The position numbers and the translations under genes are program-made. Below, piece by piece: positions 1 to 6,455 of a DNA stretch of 8,361 bases; positions within the stretch are counted from its first letter, which is position 1; every line of letters begins with the position of its first letter. Source of the stretch: Acidimicrobiaceae bacterium UBA7830 (GTDB lineage Bacteria > Actinomycetota > Acidimicrobiia > Acidimicrobiales > Ilumatobacteraceae). The stretch covers positions 1-8,361 of the forward strand of contig DLTS01000070.1 of assembly GCA_002501485.1 (NCBI GenBank), read 5' to 3'. The notes below the pieces were generated by a model. It was not told the origin of the DNA. It saw only the letters and a list, made by a program, of their open reading frames with translations, and searched no databases.

Positions 1-635
1 GCGGTAACGAGGTTCTCGGCAAGGTGCGTTTCTGGTCGGCGAACAAGGCAGTGCTCGAGGGCCACCTCCCCAAACAGTCGTTGCGCAAGAAACACATAGT
101 GTGAGCCAACTTCGCGAATCCATCCGCCCTCAGCTGCCCCGGCAAGCCAGGTCGCAGCTGCCTGCCACGCTCTTGGCCACTCGGTGAGGTGCATCATGAA
201 CTCCACAGAGACGATGTCACCGAGTTCGCCAGCCGAAACACGGCGGCCAAGCTCGACGGCCGAGGGGGCAGAACCGAACACGTAGTTAATGGCGCTTGGC
301 AGGCCTGACGATTCGACGAGTTGAAGAATGTGCTCGCTCTCTTCGATATCCACTCCAAGCGGCTTCTCACAGAAAATCGCGCACTTTGCCGCAACAGCCT
401 GCTCAACGTAGGTCGCATGCGCAGCCGGTGGAACGGCGATATAAACGACATCACAATTGGCAATCACGTCTTCTGGAGTCTCGACCACGTTCTCTGTTGA
501 ACGAAACCGATCGTTTGCCTCGGATGAGGCATCCCAGCAGGCCATCAACTCAAAGCGTTCGTGAAGGTTGAATTGTTCAACGAATCTTGCGCCTACTGTT
601 CCAAGACCGATGATGCCAACGCGGTGTGTCTTCAT
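1..635 (-). CDS. Gfo/Idh/MocA family NAD(P)-dependent oxidoreductase (C-terminal part missing at window edge)
   Basis: The first 211 codons are present and read without a stop from an ATG at 635-633 to the left edge; the rest lies outside the window. The N-terminus is a Rossmann fold for NAD(P): VGIIGLGTVGARF at residues 6-18 carries the GxGxxG loop. After the strand VVYIAVPP (63-70) comes CEKPLGV (89-95), the EKP motif whose lysine is catalytic in this family. The segment GGWIREVGSHY (170-180) matches the family's GGG.L.D.G.H block, with Glu in place of the usual Asp, and its His is the usual catalytic/substrate residue. Members oxidise or reduce sugars, inositols or related polyols in the cytosol; the substrate cannot be told from sequence. 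It is divergent from the ArsI/CadI-like gene, start codons 30 bases apart. Family assignment is firm; function within the family is open. Confidence 0.9.
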   Translation of the reverse strand, partial: MKTHRVGIIGLGTVGARFVEQFNLHERFELMACWDASSEANDRFRSTENVVETPEDVIANCDVVYIAVPPAAHATYVEQAVAAKCAIFCEKPLGVDIEESEHILQLVESSGLPSAINYVFGSAPSAVELGRRVSAGELGDIVSVEFMMHLTEWPRAWQAAATWLAGAAEGGWIREVGSHYVFLAQRLFGEVALEHCLVRRPETHLAENLVT

Positions 636-641
636 GGCTCC

Positions 642-647
642 AGTGTG
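642..647 (-). promoter_or_regulatory. Possible -10 element for the Gfo/Idh/MocA gene
   Basis: On the minus strand CACACT lies 6 bases before the ATG at 635. It keeps A at position 2 and T at position 6 of a TAnnnT -10 box, which would place transcription start at about the start codon. A GGAG sits only 2 bases before the ATG, too close for a normal Shine-Dalgarno site. Weak on its own; supported only by the same arrangement at other starts in the window. Confidence 0.25.
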
Positions 648-652
648 GCTGA

Positions 653-658
653 CATACT
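653..658 (+). promoter_or_regulatory. Candidate -10 element for a leaderless ArsI/CadI-like transcript
   Basis: CATACT is followed by 7 bases and then the ATG at 666, so transcription would begin at or next to the start codon. No Shine-Dalgarno sequence precedes this ATG, and no good -35 box is visible. The spacing supports choosing 666 as the start. The box lies inside the 30-base divergent intergenic stretch, so it may share control with the Gfo/Idh/MocA gene. Confidence 0.45.
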
Positions 659-665
659 GTTTGAG

Positions 666-1112
666 ATGCGTATCCAATTGGCGATGAACGTTCGAGACCT
701 TCACGAATCGATCGCGTTCTACAGCAAGTTATTCGGAGCGCAGCCCTCAAAAGTCAAGGAGGGCTACGCAAACTGGGCCCTTGAAGATCCGTCGTTGAAG
801 TTCGTCATCGTAGAGAACGACACTGACCTGTCGGGCACCGTCAACCACTTGGGTGTTGAGGTCGACTCAGCAGAAGAGGTGATGCAACAAGAGTCGCGGC
901 TTCGCAATGAAGGCCTCCAAACAAGCGGTATCGACGACACGATTTGTTGTTTCGCAGAGAAGGTTGAAACCTGGGTTGACGACCCAAATGGGCCTCGCTG
1001 GGAGTATTACGTGAAGACAGCCGACCATGAGACTCAGTTTGCAAACGTAGTTCTGAGTAAGGCACCGGTGGGCGGCAACCGCAACCCGGCCGATGACGCC
1101 TGCTGTGGATGA
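666..1112 (+). CDS. ArsI/CadI family vicinal-oxygen-chelate (glyoxalase-fold) protein
   Basis: A 148-residue single-domain cytosolic protein of the glyoxalase/dioxygenase superfamily. The start MRIQLAMNVRDLHESIAFYS matches the family opening (RVQLALRV.DL..SIAFY). Probable metal ligands are Gln4, His61 (NHLGVEV) and Glu113 (RWEYY). A vicinal cysteine pair Cys94-Cys95 (DTICCFA) corresponds to the ArsI substrate-binding pair, and a second pair, Cys146-Cys147, ends the protein, as in CadI relatives. ArsI proteins use Fe(II) and O2 to cleave the C-As bond of trivalent organoarsenicals; mycobacterial CadI is a cadmium-induced relative of unclear reaction. An in-frame ATG at 561 would add 35 residues unlike the family and overlap the divergent gene, so 666 is preferred. 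There is no arsR, arsC or efflux gene beside it, which is unusual. It overlaps the ACT-domain gene by 20 bases, suggesting one transcript. The family call is firm; the substrate is inferred. Confidence 0.9.
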   Translation: MRIQLAMNVRDLHESIAFYSKLFGAQPSKVKEGYANWALEDPSLKFVIVENDTDLSGTVNHLGVEVDSAEEVMQQESRLRNEGLQTSGIDDTICCFAEKVETWVDDPNGPRWEYYVKTADHETQFANVVLSKAPVGGNRNPADDACCG

Positions 1113-1518
1113 CCAACCTCAGGTGATCTCTGATCGCAACGAGATGGTCCGCTCGATGAACCCTCAGGTTGTTCCTGGAATCTTCGTCTTCGCAACGGTG
1201 TCGCAGATCGAATCGGTGCCCGACGACGTCGGTGTGTATTCGACAGTTCGCGAGGCCGAGGGCCTCTCGGTCGTAATTGCCTATGACGAAGCGCACCGTT
1301 TTGGTCTCACCGAACCAGTCAAATTGGGATGGATCACACTGACTGTGCACTCATCGCTCGAAGGCGTTGGGTTGACCGCGTTGGTGAGCGGTGTGCTCGC
1401 TGAGCATGGGATCGCGTGCAATGTGATTGCCGGACACCACCATGATCATCTGTTGGTGCCGGTCGATGAGGTCGATGTAGCAATCCAACTGTTGAAGACG
1501 CTTGCTGATCAGCGATAG
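1093..1518 (+). CDS. ACT domain-containing protein (COG3602/DUF2241-like)
   Basis: A 141-residue protein in the small ACT-domain regulator family that usually carries the blocks REAEGL, ITL.VHSSLEAVG and AE.GI.CNVVAGYYHDH. Here they appear as REAEGLS (53-59), ITLTVHSSLEGVG (81-93) and EHGIACNVIAGHHHDHL (104-120). ACT domains commonly bind amino acids and regulate enzymes, but no ligand is established for this family that I can state. No signal peptide, membrane segment or catalytic motif is visible. The start at ATG 1093 overlaps the preceding gene by 20 bases; GTG 1123 in the same frame is an alternative that would remove ten residues, and neither has a clear Shine-Dalgarno site. Its stop overlaps the end of nadE by 10 bases on the other strand. 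The arrangement implies cotranscription with the ArsI/CadI-like gene. Confidence 0.85.
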   Translation: MTPAVDDQPQVISDRNEMVRSMNPQVVPGIFVFATVSQIESVPDDVGVYSTVREAEGLSVVIAYDEAHRFGLTEPVKLGWITLTVHSSLEGVGLTALVSGVLAEHGIACNVIAGHHHDHLLVPVDEVDVAIQLLKTLADQR

Positions 1519-3185
1519 CTATTCGTGATCGGAATCCGCCGATCTTTTCCGAAGGCCTTTTCGGTGACGCGAACGCCAGGGGGTGACTGCCGACGTTTGT
1601 ACTCGGCGATGTCGACAAGTCGTGTGATGCGAGAGACCATCTCGGGGTCATGGCCCTCATCGATGATGTCTTGCGCTGTACGGTCATGCTCGACATACAG
1701 GGCAAGAATCGGATCGAGCACCTCGTACGGCGGAAGACTTTGGTCATCTCGTTGATCGGGACGCAGCTCGGCTGACGGCGGCTTCACGATGATGTTGTGA
1801 GGAATGACGTTGTCTCCGGCACGTTCATTGACGAGTCGGCAGAGGTCGTACACCTTCAACTTAAGAAGGTCTTTGATGACGGCGTAACCGCCAACCGAAT
1901 CGCCATAGATCGTGAAATAGCCGACGGCGGCCTCGCTTTTATTGCCGGTCGTTAGCACCATCCAGCCGAATTCGTTCGACAGCGCCATCAAGATTTGGCC
2001 TCGGCATCGCGATTGAATGTTCTCCCAGGTGAGCCCGGGCTGGCGTCCATCGAATGACGGATCGAGCATGTCCATATACGCAGCAAACGCCGGCTCAATC
2101 GAGATCGTTCTCATGTCAATGCCCAAGTTCTTTGCGAGGGCTTCGGCGTCCCTGAGAGAGTGATCAGATGAGTAGCGCGACGGCATGGCAACTCCATGCA
2201 CATGCTCAGCACCAAGAGCATCGACTGCGATGCATGCGACTAGGGTTGAATCAATTCCACCCGAAAGTCCGATGACGACATCACTGAAGCCGTTCTTACG
2301 GCAGTAATCGCGGGTGCCGACGACGAGAGCTTCATAGAGTTCGTCATCTCCCGACATGGAATCGACGATCTCCGCTGGGTTGGAAGTGAGTTGCGGAGGC
2401 GGTGTCGAGGAGTTCAGAGAGATGTTGGGAGTAACACGGGTGTCGCGGTCAGCGATATCGATGTCTACAACAATCAGCGATTCAGTGAAGAGAGGTGCTC
2501 GAGCAATGAGCTGACCTGAATCGTCGACAACGAATGATCCACCGTCGAAGACGAGCTCGTCTTGGCCACCCACCTGGTTGACGTACCCGATAGGAACATG
2601 AAGTTCGGTGGCGCGCTGAGTGATGAGGGTTTCGCGCTCAGAGTCTTTGTCGAGGTGATACGGCGATCCGTTAATCGTGACGATTACTTCTGCTCCGAGA
2701 TTGACGAGGTCAACATGTGGGCCGTCGCCTATCCAGATGTCTTCACAGATCGAGACTCCAACAGGAATACCGTGGACACCGATAAGTTCAAGGGGTTCTG
2801 TTCCTGGGGTGAAATAACGCTTTTCATCGAACACGCTGTAATTCGGCAGGCTGCGCTTCCGGTAGATGTGTTGGATCTGCCCGCTGGCACAGATCGCTGC
2901 GGCATTGCACAAGTTCTCCTCGTTGCGGTCGACATATCCGACGATGGCTACGCAATTGCCTGTTACCGCAGCAAAGTCGTGAAGGGCAGCGAGTTGATCA
3001 TCAATGAATCGGGGTTTGAGGAGGAGATCCTCGGGCGGGTAGCCAGTGATGCTGAGTTCTCCGAATGCGACGATCGAGGATTGCTGATTTTCGGCATCTT
3101 GGTAGGCCGATTTGAGTTGTTCGAGGTTCGCGCTGATCGCTCCCACCGTGGGGTTGAGTTGGGCGAGCGCGAGCCGGAGGTTCAC
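1509..3185 (-). CDS. nadE: Glutamine-dependent NAD+ synthetase
   Basis: Catalyses the last step of NAD+ synthesis: ATP-dependent amidation of deamido-NAD+, with ammonia taken from glutamine. The 558-residue protein has two domains. The N-terminal nitrilase-type glutaminase (about 1-265) shows the Glu-Lys-Cys triad: Glu43 (AFGELSITGYPPEDLL), Lys110 (YRKRSLPNY) and Cys147 (VGVSICEDIW). The C-terminal synthetase (about 280-558) has the PP-loop SGGIDST (308-314), TTGNKSE (412-418) and the GDSVGGYAVIKDL region (428-440). The length fits the compact class of glutaminase-fused NadE; the well-known mycobacterial enzyme is nearer 680 residues. The frame is open to a TTG at 3224, but homology begins at NLRLALAQLNPTVG, so GTG 3185 is preferred, and a -10-like hexamer 7 bases upstream agrees. 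It lies 57 bases downstream of radA on the same strand and overlaps the ACT gene tail-to-tail by 10 bases. Identity is very secure; the start is likely. Confidence 0.96.
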   Translation of the reverse strand: MNLRLALAQLNPTVGAISANLEQLKSAYQDAENQQSSIVAFGELSITGYPPEDLLLKPRFIDDQLAALHDFAAVTGNCVAIVGYVDRNEENLCNAAAICASGQIQHIYRKRSLPNYSVFDEKRYFTPGTEPLELIGVHGIPVGVSICEDIWIGDGPHVDLVNLGAEVIVTINGSPYHLDKDSERETLITQRATELHVPIGYVNQVGGQDELVFDGGSFVVDDSGQLIARAPLFTESLIVVDIDIADRDTRVTPNISLNSSTPPPQLTSNPAEIVDSMSGDDELYEALVVGTRDYCRKNGFSDVVIGLSGGIDSTLVACIAVDALGAEHVHGVAMPSRYSSDHSLRDAEALAKNLGIDMRTISIEPAFAAYMDMLDPSFDGRQPGLTWENIQSRCRGQILMALSNEFGWMVLTTGNKSEAAVGYFTIYGDSVGGYAVIKDLLKLKVYDLCRLVNERAGDNVIPHNIIVKPPSAELRPDQRDDQSLPPYEVLDPILALYVEHDRTAQDIIDEGHDPEMVSRITRLVDIAEYKRRQSPPGVRVTEKAFGKDRRIPITNSYR

Positions 3186-3192
3186 AGGGTTA

Positions 3193-3198
3193 AGGCTA
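3193..3198 (-). promoter_or_regulatory. Candidate -10 element for a leaderless nadE transcript
   Basis: On the minus strand TAGCCT (TAnnnT) is followed by 7 bases (TAACCCT) and then the GTG at 3185. TTGCGA lies about 20 bases upstream of the hexamer, somewhat too far for a standard -35 box. The element falls between the radA stop and nadE, so nadE may have its own promoter in addition to readthrough from radA. It supports GTG 3185 over the longer TTG 3224 reading. Confidence 0.45.
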
Positions 3199-3242
3199 AC
3201 GATCGCCCGGGAGAACTGTCGCAACTGTGCGTGCAGTGGGCG

Positions 3243-4613
3243 CTACAACAAACCGGCTGCTTCCAACGCCTCATTCACGCCGCTGACCCGAATGACCTCG
3301 ATGCCCTCGATCGGCTCGGGTGACCGAAGTGGGGCAATGACTCGTGTGAAACCAAGTCGGTGGGCTTCAGAAAAACGACGATCGGGTTGAGCAACTTGGC
3401 GAACCTCTCCGCCGAGACCAACCTCTCCGAAGACGGCAAGGTCGGGTGGCAGCGGACGGTCGACAATCGACGACGCAATTGCCAGGCTTAGTGCGAGATC
3501 AAGGCCGGGCTCGGCAATGCGAACACCACCAACGGCTGAGGCGTACACATCAGTGGCTGCAGTTGGCACATCACAGTGGCGAGCGAGCACAGCGAGCAAC
3601 ATTGCGAGACGTGACTGGTCAACACCTTGTGCAGTTCGGCGTGCGGGCACACCGGGCGGCGCAACCGAGGTGAGTGCCTGCAATTCGACGATGAGCGGTC
3701 GTCGCCCTTCGAGTGTGGGCACAACAGCCGAGCCTGGAACTTGCGGTTTGCGATCGGCGAGCAAGAGTTGGCTCGGGTCAGCAACACCAACCAGACCATC
3801 GCTTGTCATTTCGAACACGCTGAGTTCGTTCGTTGACCCAAACCGATGTTTGACGGCGCGAACGAGGCGAAGCGAATGATGACGGTCGCCCTCAAAACTC
3901 AACACGGTGTCGACGAGATGCTCGAGTACTCGCGGACCGGCGAGGTCACCTTCTTTTGTGACGTGTCCTACGAGCACAAGGGGAATCGAGCGACGCTTCG
4001 CAAGGTTCACGAGAAATTGAGCGCAGGCCCGTACCTGTGCCACTGACCCAGGGGCTGAGGCCACCACCGGGTCTGAAATCATTTGGATGCTGTCGACAAT
4101 GATGAGCGATGGCTGAGTGCTATCGATCGCATCGGCAATTTCACCAAGACCATGTTCGGCGAGCAGCCAGACATCTGAACGAATTGCTCCGAGACGTTCG
4201 GCTCGCTGTCGAACCTGTTGAACGCTCTCTTCGGCACACACGTACAGCACCGAGCCACTCCATTTATAGGCGGCTTGGAGGAGAAGCGTGCTTTTACCGA
4301 TGCCGGGCTCACCTCCAAGCAACGTGACGGAGCCATCGACGAATCCACCGCTCAGCACATGATCAAGTTCTGCGATGCCGGTGGCCTGCGCTGTGCCAAC
4401 GTCAGTCGTGGTGTCGTCGAGCGCGACTGGCGGTCGGGCATCTACCGATGATGGGCGTGGTGCTGATGGCGACAACGTGTCGGCGGCAAGACCGGTGGAG
4501 ATCACTTCTTCGACGAGCGTGTTCCACTCGCCGCAGCCCGCACATTGGCCACCCCATTTGGGGTGGCGGGTGCCGCATTCGCTACAGACATGTGACGTCT
4601 TTATTTTGCTCAC
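3243..4613 (-). CDS. radA: DNA repair protein RadA (RecA-like branch migration helicase)
   Basis: RadA binds DNA, works with RecA and drives branch migration during recombinational repair. From GTG 4613 the protein has 456 residues, close to the 460 of E. coli RadA. In order: zinc finger with Cys10, Cys13, Cys24 and Cys27 (CSECG...CAGCG); a RecA-like ATPase with Walker A GGEPGIGKST (100-109) and Walker B LIIVDS (170-175); the RadA signature as VKHRFG (254-259), where the family consensus is KNRFG; and a Lon-like C-terminal domain (about 299-440) with VYASAVGGVRIAEP (356-369) and DLAVFGEVGLGGEVR (391-405). GTG 4613 yields MSKIKTSHVCSECG, the usual family start. ATG 4664 would add 17 residues and has a fair AAAGG about 8 bases before it, so it remains possible; it would overlap the start of the divergent cyclophilin gene. 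nadE follows 57 bases downstream. Confidence 0.96.
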   Translation of the reverse strand: MSKIKTSHVCSECGTRHPKWGGQCAGCGEWNTLVEEVISTGLAADTLSPSAPRPSSVDARPPVALDDTTTDVGTAQATGIAELDHVLSGGFVDGSVTLLGGEPGIGKSTLLLQAAYKWSGSVLYVCAEESVQQVRQRAERLGAIRSDVWLLAEHGLGEIADAIDSTQPSLIIVDSIQMISDPVVASAPGSVAQVRACAQFLVNLAKRRSIPLVLVGHVTKEGDLAGPRVLEHLVDTVLSFEGDRHHSLRLVRAVKHRFGSTNELSVFEMTSDGLVGVADPSQLLLADRKPQVPGSAVVPTLEGRRPLIVELQALTSVAPPGVPARRTAQGVDQSRLAMLLAVLARHCDVPTAATDVYASAVGGVRIAEPGLDLALSLAIASSIVDRPLPPDLAVFGEVGLGGEVRQVAQPDRRFSEAHRLGFTRVIAPLRSPEPIEGIEVIRVSGVNEALEAAGLL

Positions 4614-4619
4614 CCCTAC

Positions 4620-4625
4620 AGTCTG
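4620..4625 (-). promoter_or_regulatory. Possible -10 element for radA
   Basis: On the minus strand CAGACT lies 6 bases before GTG 4613. It keeps A at position 2 and T at position 6 of TAnnnT but not the first T. It is placed like the hexamers at other starts in the window. No Shine-Dalgarno site is seen for GTG 4613. Low confidence, because ATG 4664 with an AAAGG upstream is a competing start. Confidence 0.25.
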
Positions 4626-4648
4626 GCCGACGGGTGTGACGACGCCGA

Positions 4649-4654
4649 TAGGGT
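4649..4654 (+). promoter_or_regulatory. Candidate -10 element for a leaderless cyclophilin-ycaQ-like transcript
   Basis: TAGGGT (TAnnnT) is followed by 8 bases and the ATG at 4663. No Shine-Dalgarno sequence lies between them and no convincing -35 box is seen. It sits in the 49-base stretch between the divergent radA and cyclophilin starts. Confidence 0.4.
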
Positions 4655-4662
4655 CTTGAAAC

Positions 4663-5235
4663 ATGGCGACACCTTTTCCACCTTTTGACGGCTCTGCACC
4701 ACGGCAACAGCAGTTCCCTGAGGCACCAGAGATGGGCATCGACCCGGCTAAGCGATACACCGCGACGATGTCGGTGTCGATTGCGGGCGAGGCAGCCGGG
4801 GAGATTGTTATCGCACTCGACGCAGTGAACGCACCGGTCACCGTCAATAACTTTGTGTTCTTGGCGCTCCATCACTATTTCGATGGTGTGATCTTCCATC
4901 GCGTCATCAACGGGTTTGTCTGCCAAGGTGGTGACCCAACTGGAACCGGTCGTGGAGGCCCTGGTTACCGATTTGACGACGAGTTACCGAAGCCGGGTCA
5001 GTATCAGATCGGATCGCTTGCCATGGCAAACGCTGGCCCGAACACAAATGGAAGCCAGTTCTTCCTGATCAGTGGCCCGAGCGGCGTGCAACTTCCTCCG
5101 CTTTACAGTCTGTTTGGTCAAACGGTGAAGGGTCTCGAGTTGGTTGAGCGAATGCAGAACGTTCCCACCGCAGCGGGCGATCGTCCGAAAGATGACGTCG
5201 TCATCGAGTCGGTGACGATCAGCGACGCTGACTGA
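4663..5235 (+). CDS. Cyclophilin-type peptidyl-prolyl cis-trans isomerase
   Basis: Catalyses cis-trans isomerisation of Xaa-Pro bonds and assists folding. Of 190 residues, about 1-30 are a Pro/Gln-rich, probably disordered extension, and the cyclophilin domain follows (about 31-188). Active-site residues are visible: Arg80 in FHRVINGFVCQGGDPTGTG (78-96), with Phe85 and Gln88, and the MANAGPNTNGSQFF block (121-134) with Gln132 and Phe133. YSLFGQ (148-153) replaces the WLDGKHVVFG segment of human CypA, as is usual in bacterial members. I see no signal peptide, lipobox or membrane segment, so it is predicted to be cytosolic. The start is divergent from radA and carries a -10-like hexamer 8 bases upstream. 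The YcaQ-like gene begins 14 bases after its stop, so the two probably form an operon; a functional link between them is not evident. Confidence 0.95.
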   Translation: MATPFPPFDGSAPRQQQFPEAPEMGIDPAKRYTATMSVSIAGEAAGEIVIALDAVNAPVTVNNFVFLALHHYFDGVIFHRVINGFVCQGGDPTGTGRGGPGYRFDDELPKPGQYQIGSLAMANAGPNTNGSQFFLISGPSGVQLPPLYSLFGQTVKGLELVERMQNVPTAAGDRPKDDVVIESVTISDAD

Positions 5236-5249
5236 ACGAGTCGGGTCGG

Positions 5250-6455
5250 GTGACCGCTACCCGTCGGTTATCGATTTCGCAAGCCCGCCGAGCGGCGCTT
5301 GCTGCACAGGGCTTCCATCGCGATCGTCCCGTTGGGAGAGTTGACCGCCGACATTTGCGTCGAGCGTTCGACGACATGGGAATCATTCAGATTGATTCGG
5401 TCAACGTGTTGGTGCGAAGCCAAGAGCTTCCCATCTTTGCGCGACTCGGACCACACGACCGGTCGCTGATTCCCGCAGCGACAGGCCGCGGTGAGATTTT
5501 CGAATACTGGGTGCACGAGGCAAGTCATGTGCCGGCTTCACAGCACCGGTTGCTCCGCTGGCGGATGAGCCAGCCTCACGCATGGAAGGGTGTCAACCGA
5601 ATCGGCTCCGAACGCCCTGATCTCGTCACTCGGGTTCTTTCCATTATCGGTAGCGATGGCGCGATGACGGCCGGCGAGCTGTCTCCGCGGAAGACCCCTA
5701 AGGGCGAGTGGTGGGATTGGGATTCAGCCAAAGCTGCATTGGAGTTTCTGTTTTGGAAAGGGGAGGTTGCAGCTACTCGGCGAACCTCAGACTTTGCTCG
5801 GCTGTATGACCTGCCCGAACGGGTGCTTCCCGCATCTGCCCTCGAGGCCCCGGCCGCAGATGAAGATGACGCTCGGCGAGAGCTCGTAGTGCAGGCGGTA
5901 CGACATCTTGGTGTTGGCACCCTTCACGACATTGCCGACTATCACCGTCAGCGCCTTACCGATATTCGCCCGCACGTTGCATCGCTAGTGCGAAGCGGAG
6001 ATGTGGTTGAAGTATCTGTCGACGGCTGGTCGCAGTCCGCGTATGCGCTCCCCAATCTGTACATTCCGCAGACGGTCGACGCTCGAGCGCTGTTGAGCCC
6101 ATTTGATCCAGTTGTGTGGTTCCGCGATCGCGACGAACGACTATTTGACCTCCACTACCGAATCGAGATCTATACCCCTGCGGCGAAGCGTCGGTATGGC
6201 TACTACGTGTTGCCGTTTCTGCTCGGAGATCGCATAGTCGGCCGTTTCGATCTCAAAGCTGACCGTGCCCGACAGACTCTGTTAGTTCAGGCTTCATGGG
6301 TTGAGGCTGCTTACGACATCCCGATGCGTCGACAGGAGATCGCTCGCGCCGCTACCGAAGAGTTGCAGATGATGGCTGAGTGGCTCGGGCTCGGTGAGAT
6401 CGAGGTGGTTGCCCGTGGGTCGCTGGCTGCGGAAATGCGGGCGGCGTCAGGCTGA
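5250..6455 (+). CDS. YcaQ/AlkX-like winged-helix DNA glycosylase (HTH_42 family)
   Basis: A 401-residue protein matching the winged-helix family of E. coli YcaQ (AlkX), a DNA glycosylase that unhooks interstrand crosslinks and removes bulky N7-alkylpurines, and of Streptomyces AlkZ, which gives self-resistance to azinomycin. The N-terminus LSISQARRAALAAQGF (7-22) and the run VGRVDRR....FDDMGIIQIDSVNVL are family hallmarks. The catalytic motif position holds Gln47-Ile48-Asp49, the QxD form I associate with the YcaQ/AlkX branch, as opposed to QxQ in AlkZ. FEYWVHEASHVP (84-95) and the C-terminal blocks LLSPFDPVVWFRDRDERLF (281-299), YRIEIYTPAAKRRYGYYVLP (303-322) and GRFDLKADR (331-339) are well kept. 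The start is GTG 5250, 14 bases after the cyclophilin stop, with only a weak GAG upstream. The 3' end overlaps the convergent oxygenase gene by 9 bases. The family is secure; glycosylase activity is by homology. Confidence 0.9.
   Translation: MTATRRLSISQARRAALAAQGFHRDRPVGRVDRRHLRRAFDDMGIIQIDSVNVLVRSQELPIFARLGPHDRSLIPAATGRGEIFEYWVHEASHVPASQHRLLRWRMSQPHAWKGVNRIGSERPDLVTRVLSIIGSDGAMTAGELSPRKTPKGEWWDWDSAKAALEFLFWKGEVAATRRTSDFARLYDLPERVLPASALEAPAADEDDARRELVVQAVRHLGVGTLHDIADYHRQRLTDIRPHVASLVRSGDVVEVSVDGWSQSAYALPNLYIPQTVDARALLSPFDPVVWFRDRDERLFDLHYRIEIYTPAAKRRYGYYVLPFLLGDRIVGRFDLKADRARQTLLVQASWVEAAYDIPMRRQEIARAATEELQMMAEWLGLGEIEVVARGSLAAEMRAASG

Noticed and set aside
561..665. N-terminal extension of the ArsI/CadI-like protein to ATG 561
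   Set aside because: The 35 extra residues are antisense to the Rossmann region of the Gfo/Idh/MocA gene and unlike the family start.
841..1350. A 169-codon open frame on the minus strand
   Set aside because: It is antisense to the ArsI/CadI-like and ACT genes, with an Arg/His-rich translation typical of a shadow frame.
1504..1513. Palindrome GCTGATCAGC as a terminator
   Set aside because: A stem of only about three pairs with a four-base loop and no T-run cannot be supported as an intrinsic terminator.
1..1518. An arsenic resistance operon at the left end
   Set aside because: Only one ArsI/CadI-like gene is present; there is no ArsR-type regulator, arsenate reductase or arsenite efflux gene in the window.
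2562..3323. A 253-codon open frame on the plus strand
   Set aside because: It lies antisense to nadE and the end of radA, both unmistakable by motif. Its translation has no recognisable domain and is what codon bias on the opposite strand produces.
4614..4847. Extension of radA to an ATG at 4847
   Set aside because: It would run antisense through the first third of the cyclophilin gene, and the added residues do not resemble RadA, whose conserved start is at the zinc finger.
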